From the NCBI GenBank assembly GCA_017577895.1, contig PKQY01000032.1, positions 1 to 22,564 of the forward strand: a stretch of DNA of 22,564 nt. Direction: 5' to 3'. Shown here in pieces: positions 21,141 through 22,564 of the stretch. A program made the position numbers and the translations under genes. Within the stretch, counting starts at the first letter, position 1. Every line of letters starts with the position of its first letter. Origin of the DNA: Bacillota bacterium. Its GTDB lineage: Bacteria > Bacillota > Bacilli > ZCTH02-B2. Below the pieces are notes generated by a model that searched no databases, was not told the DNA's origin, and was given only the letters and a program-made list of their open reading frames with translations.

Positions 21141-22564
21141 ATGGCGTATTTGGCGTTGTATCGTGCTTGGCGCCCGCAACGGTTTGCCGATGTCGTCGGC
21201 CAGGAACACGTGCGACGGACGCTGCAAAATGCTCTGAGCGAGGGACGGTTGGCCCACGCGTATTTGTTTTCCGGCCCGCGGGGGACGGGCAAAACGAGTC
21301 TGGCCAAAATTTTGGCGAAGGCGGTCAACTGTGAACGGGGGCCGGCGCCGGAGCCGTGCAATGAGTGCGACACGTGCCGACAAATTTCCGAAGGCCGCCA
21401 GTTGGATGTGGTGGAGATCGATGCTGCTTCCCACCGCGGCGTGGATGAGATTCGAGAATTGCGGGACAAGGTGAAATACGCTCCGACCGCCGTCCGGTAC
21501 AAAGTATACATTATCGACGAAGTACATATGTTGACGACGGAGGCGTTCAACGCCTTGCTGAAGACGTTGGAAGAACCGCCGCCCCACGTGTTGTTCATTT
21601 TGGCCACCACGGAACCGCACAAAATCCCGGTGACCATCCTCTCGCGTTGCCAACGGTTTGACTTTGCGCGCCTTTCCACCCGGCAGATCGTGGAGCGGCT
21701 GCAACAGATTGCCGCTTCCCAAGGCGTGGAGGCTGTGCCGGAAGCCCTTCAAACCATTGCCCATTTAGCCGACGGCGGCATGCGGGATGCCCTCAGCTTG
21801 CTGGACCAGGTCATCTCGTTTGCCGACGGCAAAGTGACGGAAGAAGAAGTGTTGCTCGTCAGCGGCGGCATTCCCCGGCAGGACGTGGTGCGGTTTTGGC
21901 AGGCGCTTTCGGCGGATGGGCCGCAGCGGCTTTTTGAGCTTGCCCAACAGTGGTTTGAACAGGGCAAGGAACCGGCCAAAGTGTTGGAATGGCTGTTGGA
22001 CTACGGCCGTTGGATCTTGTTGGCCAAGGTATCGCCGGAACTGGAGGAAGTCCAGGAACGGCTTGCATATGATCCGCATCTTGCCGAATTGGCCGAAACG
22101 CTGCCCATGGATCGCACCGTGGCCCAGATGGACTTGTTGCGGACCGCCGTACAAGAGATGAAATGGGTGGAACAGCCGCGCATTTTCCTGGAGTTGACGC
22201 TGCTGAAGATGTGGCGGGTGGCCCAACAGGATGCGGAATCGACCCAAGCGGACAGCGCCGCTCAACGAGTGCCGCCGTCCGAAGGGGACAGCCCGTTGGC
22301 TCAACTGGTGCAAGAAGTGCGACAGTTGCGCGAGCGGGTGCGACAACTGGAATCCCGATTGGGAGACGGTTCATCCATGAGTGGACATTCGCCGGTCCGG
22401 GTTTCGTCCGGCGGGGCAGTGGCCACTGGGAAAAAAGCCGGAGACTCTCCCAACGGGGCGCTGCAGCGGCTGTTGCAGGAAAGCACGCCGGAGTGGACCC
22501 GGCGCGTGCAGGAACGCTGGGAACAAGTATTGCGGCAAGTGAAACAGAAGCGCGTGTTTGTCCA
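21141..22564 (+). CDS. dnaX: DNA polymerase III subunit gamma/tau DnaX (5' part)
   Basis: AAA+ clamp-loader subunit of the replicative polymerase; 474 codons are visible and the frame is still open at the window edge. YRAWRPQRF at the N-terminus is diagnostic. Walker A GPRGTGKT spans residues 45-52, the zinc module has Cys64, Cys73, Cys76 and Cys79, Walker B/DEVH follows near residue 120, and the sensor 1 region has ATTEPHKIP then the arginine finger SRCQRF. Domain III follows to about residue 360, then a charged linker. The ATG at 21141 follows GAGGGGTGA. Its position after scr matches Bacillus. An A6 run at 22431-22436 was examined for a frameshift site and is not convincing, so a single tau-like product is expected. 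Confidence 0.97.
   Translation, partial: MAYLALYRAWRPQRFADVVGQEHVRRTLQNALSEGRLAHAYLFSGPRGTGKTSLAKILAKAVNCERGPAPEPCNECDTCRQISEGRQLDVVEIDAASHRGVDEIRELRDKVKYAPTAVRYKVYIIDEVHMLTTEAFNALLKTLEEPPPHVLFILATTEPHKIPVTILSRCQRFDFARLSTRQIVERLQQIAASQGVEAVPEALQTIAHLADGGMRDALSLLDQVISFADGKVTEEEVLLVSGGIPRQDVVRFWQALSADGPQRLFELAQQWFEQGKEPAKVLEWLLDYGRWILLAKVSPELEEVQERLAYDPHLAELAETLPMDRTVAQMDLLRTAVQEMKWVEQPRIFLELTLLKMWRVAQQDAESTQADSAAQRVPPSEGDSPLAQLVQEVRQLRERVRQLESRLGDGSSMSGHSPVRVSSGGAVATGKKAGDSPNGALQRLLQESTPEWTRRVQERWEQVLRQVKQKRVFV

Noticed and set aside
22428..22440. A6 run in dnaX as a programmed frameshift site for gamma
   Set aside because: In frame it reads GGG AAA AAA GCC, not the X XXY YYZ arrangement. The -1 frame has no stop within the remaining window. 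No Shine-Dalgarno-like stimulator or hairpin was evident.

Overview
The window is a near-origin chromosomal segment of an endospore-forming member of the Bacilli (Bacillota). The evidence is the guaB, dacA, serS, tRNA-Ser, tadA, scr, dnaX backbone familiar from Bacillus, a Bacillus-type long SRP RNA, the cotJ spore-coat operon, a LysM/Gmad2 spore-type protein and a soluble PAS histidine kinase of the sporulation-kinase type. Base composition looks moderately GC-rich, with heavy use of TTG for leucine, which suggests a Bacillales lineage outside Bacillus sensu stricto, possibly thermophilic. The genus cannot be fixed from sequence reading alone.

Layout. 1-4680: terminator of an upstream unit, guaB (IMP dehydrogenase), dacA (D,D-carboxypeptidase) and serS (seryl-tRNA synthetase). 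No pdxST lies between dacA and serS, and there is no room for a T-box ahead of serS. 4679-12353: an accessory block of about 7.7 kb between serS and tRNA-Ser(UGA). It has a guanine-deaminase-like gene pointing left. Pointing right are a GntR/FCD regulator, a DUF2848 protein, a nitrilase-superfamily amidohydrolase, a complete TRAP transporter (DctP, DctQ, DctM), a BenE-family transporter and a DUF1445 (YcsI / D-glutamate-cyclase-like) protein. Promoters, a candidate GntR operator and an internal attenuator can be seen. This is the least described part of the window and reads as an uptake-and-degradation operon for an unknown, probably nitrogen-containing carboxylate.

12354-14989: tRNA-Ser(UGA), free methionine-R-sulfoxide reductase (left), the cotJ operon in the unusual order cotJB-cotJA-cotJC, and tRNA-Arg(CCU). 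14990-17226: a DJ-1/PfpI protein, then two leftward genes, a DUF3231 protein and a LysM x3 plus Gmad2 protein. 17264-19529: tadA (tRNA adenosine deaminase), tRNA-Ser(CGA), a DMT-family transporter (left) and the SRP RNA. 19530-22564: a PAS/PAS/HisKA/HATPase sporulation-type kinase with a near-ideal sigma-H promoter, then dnaX, which runs off the right end.

The core genes serve GTP synthesis, wall maturation, translation and replication. The three tRNAs and the SRP RNA each have their own promoter and terminator. The spore-related genes (cotJ, LysM/Gmad2, possibly DUF3231, and the kinase) are interspersed among them. All family assignments come from recognising motifs by eye; no database search was run.
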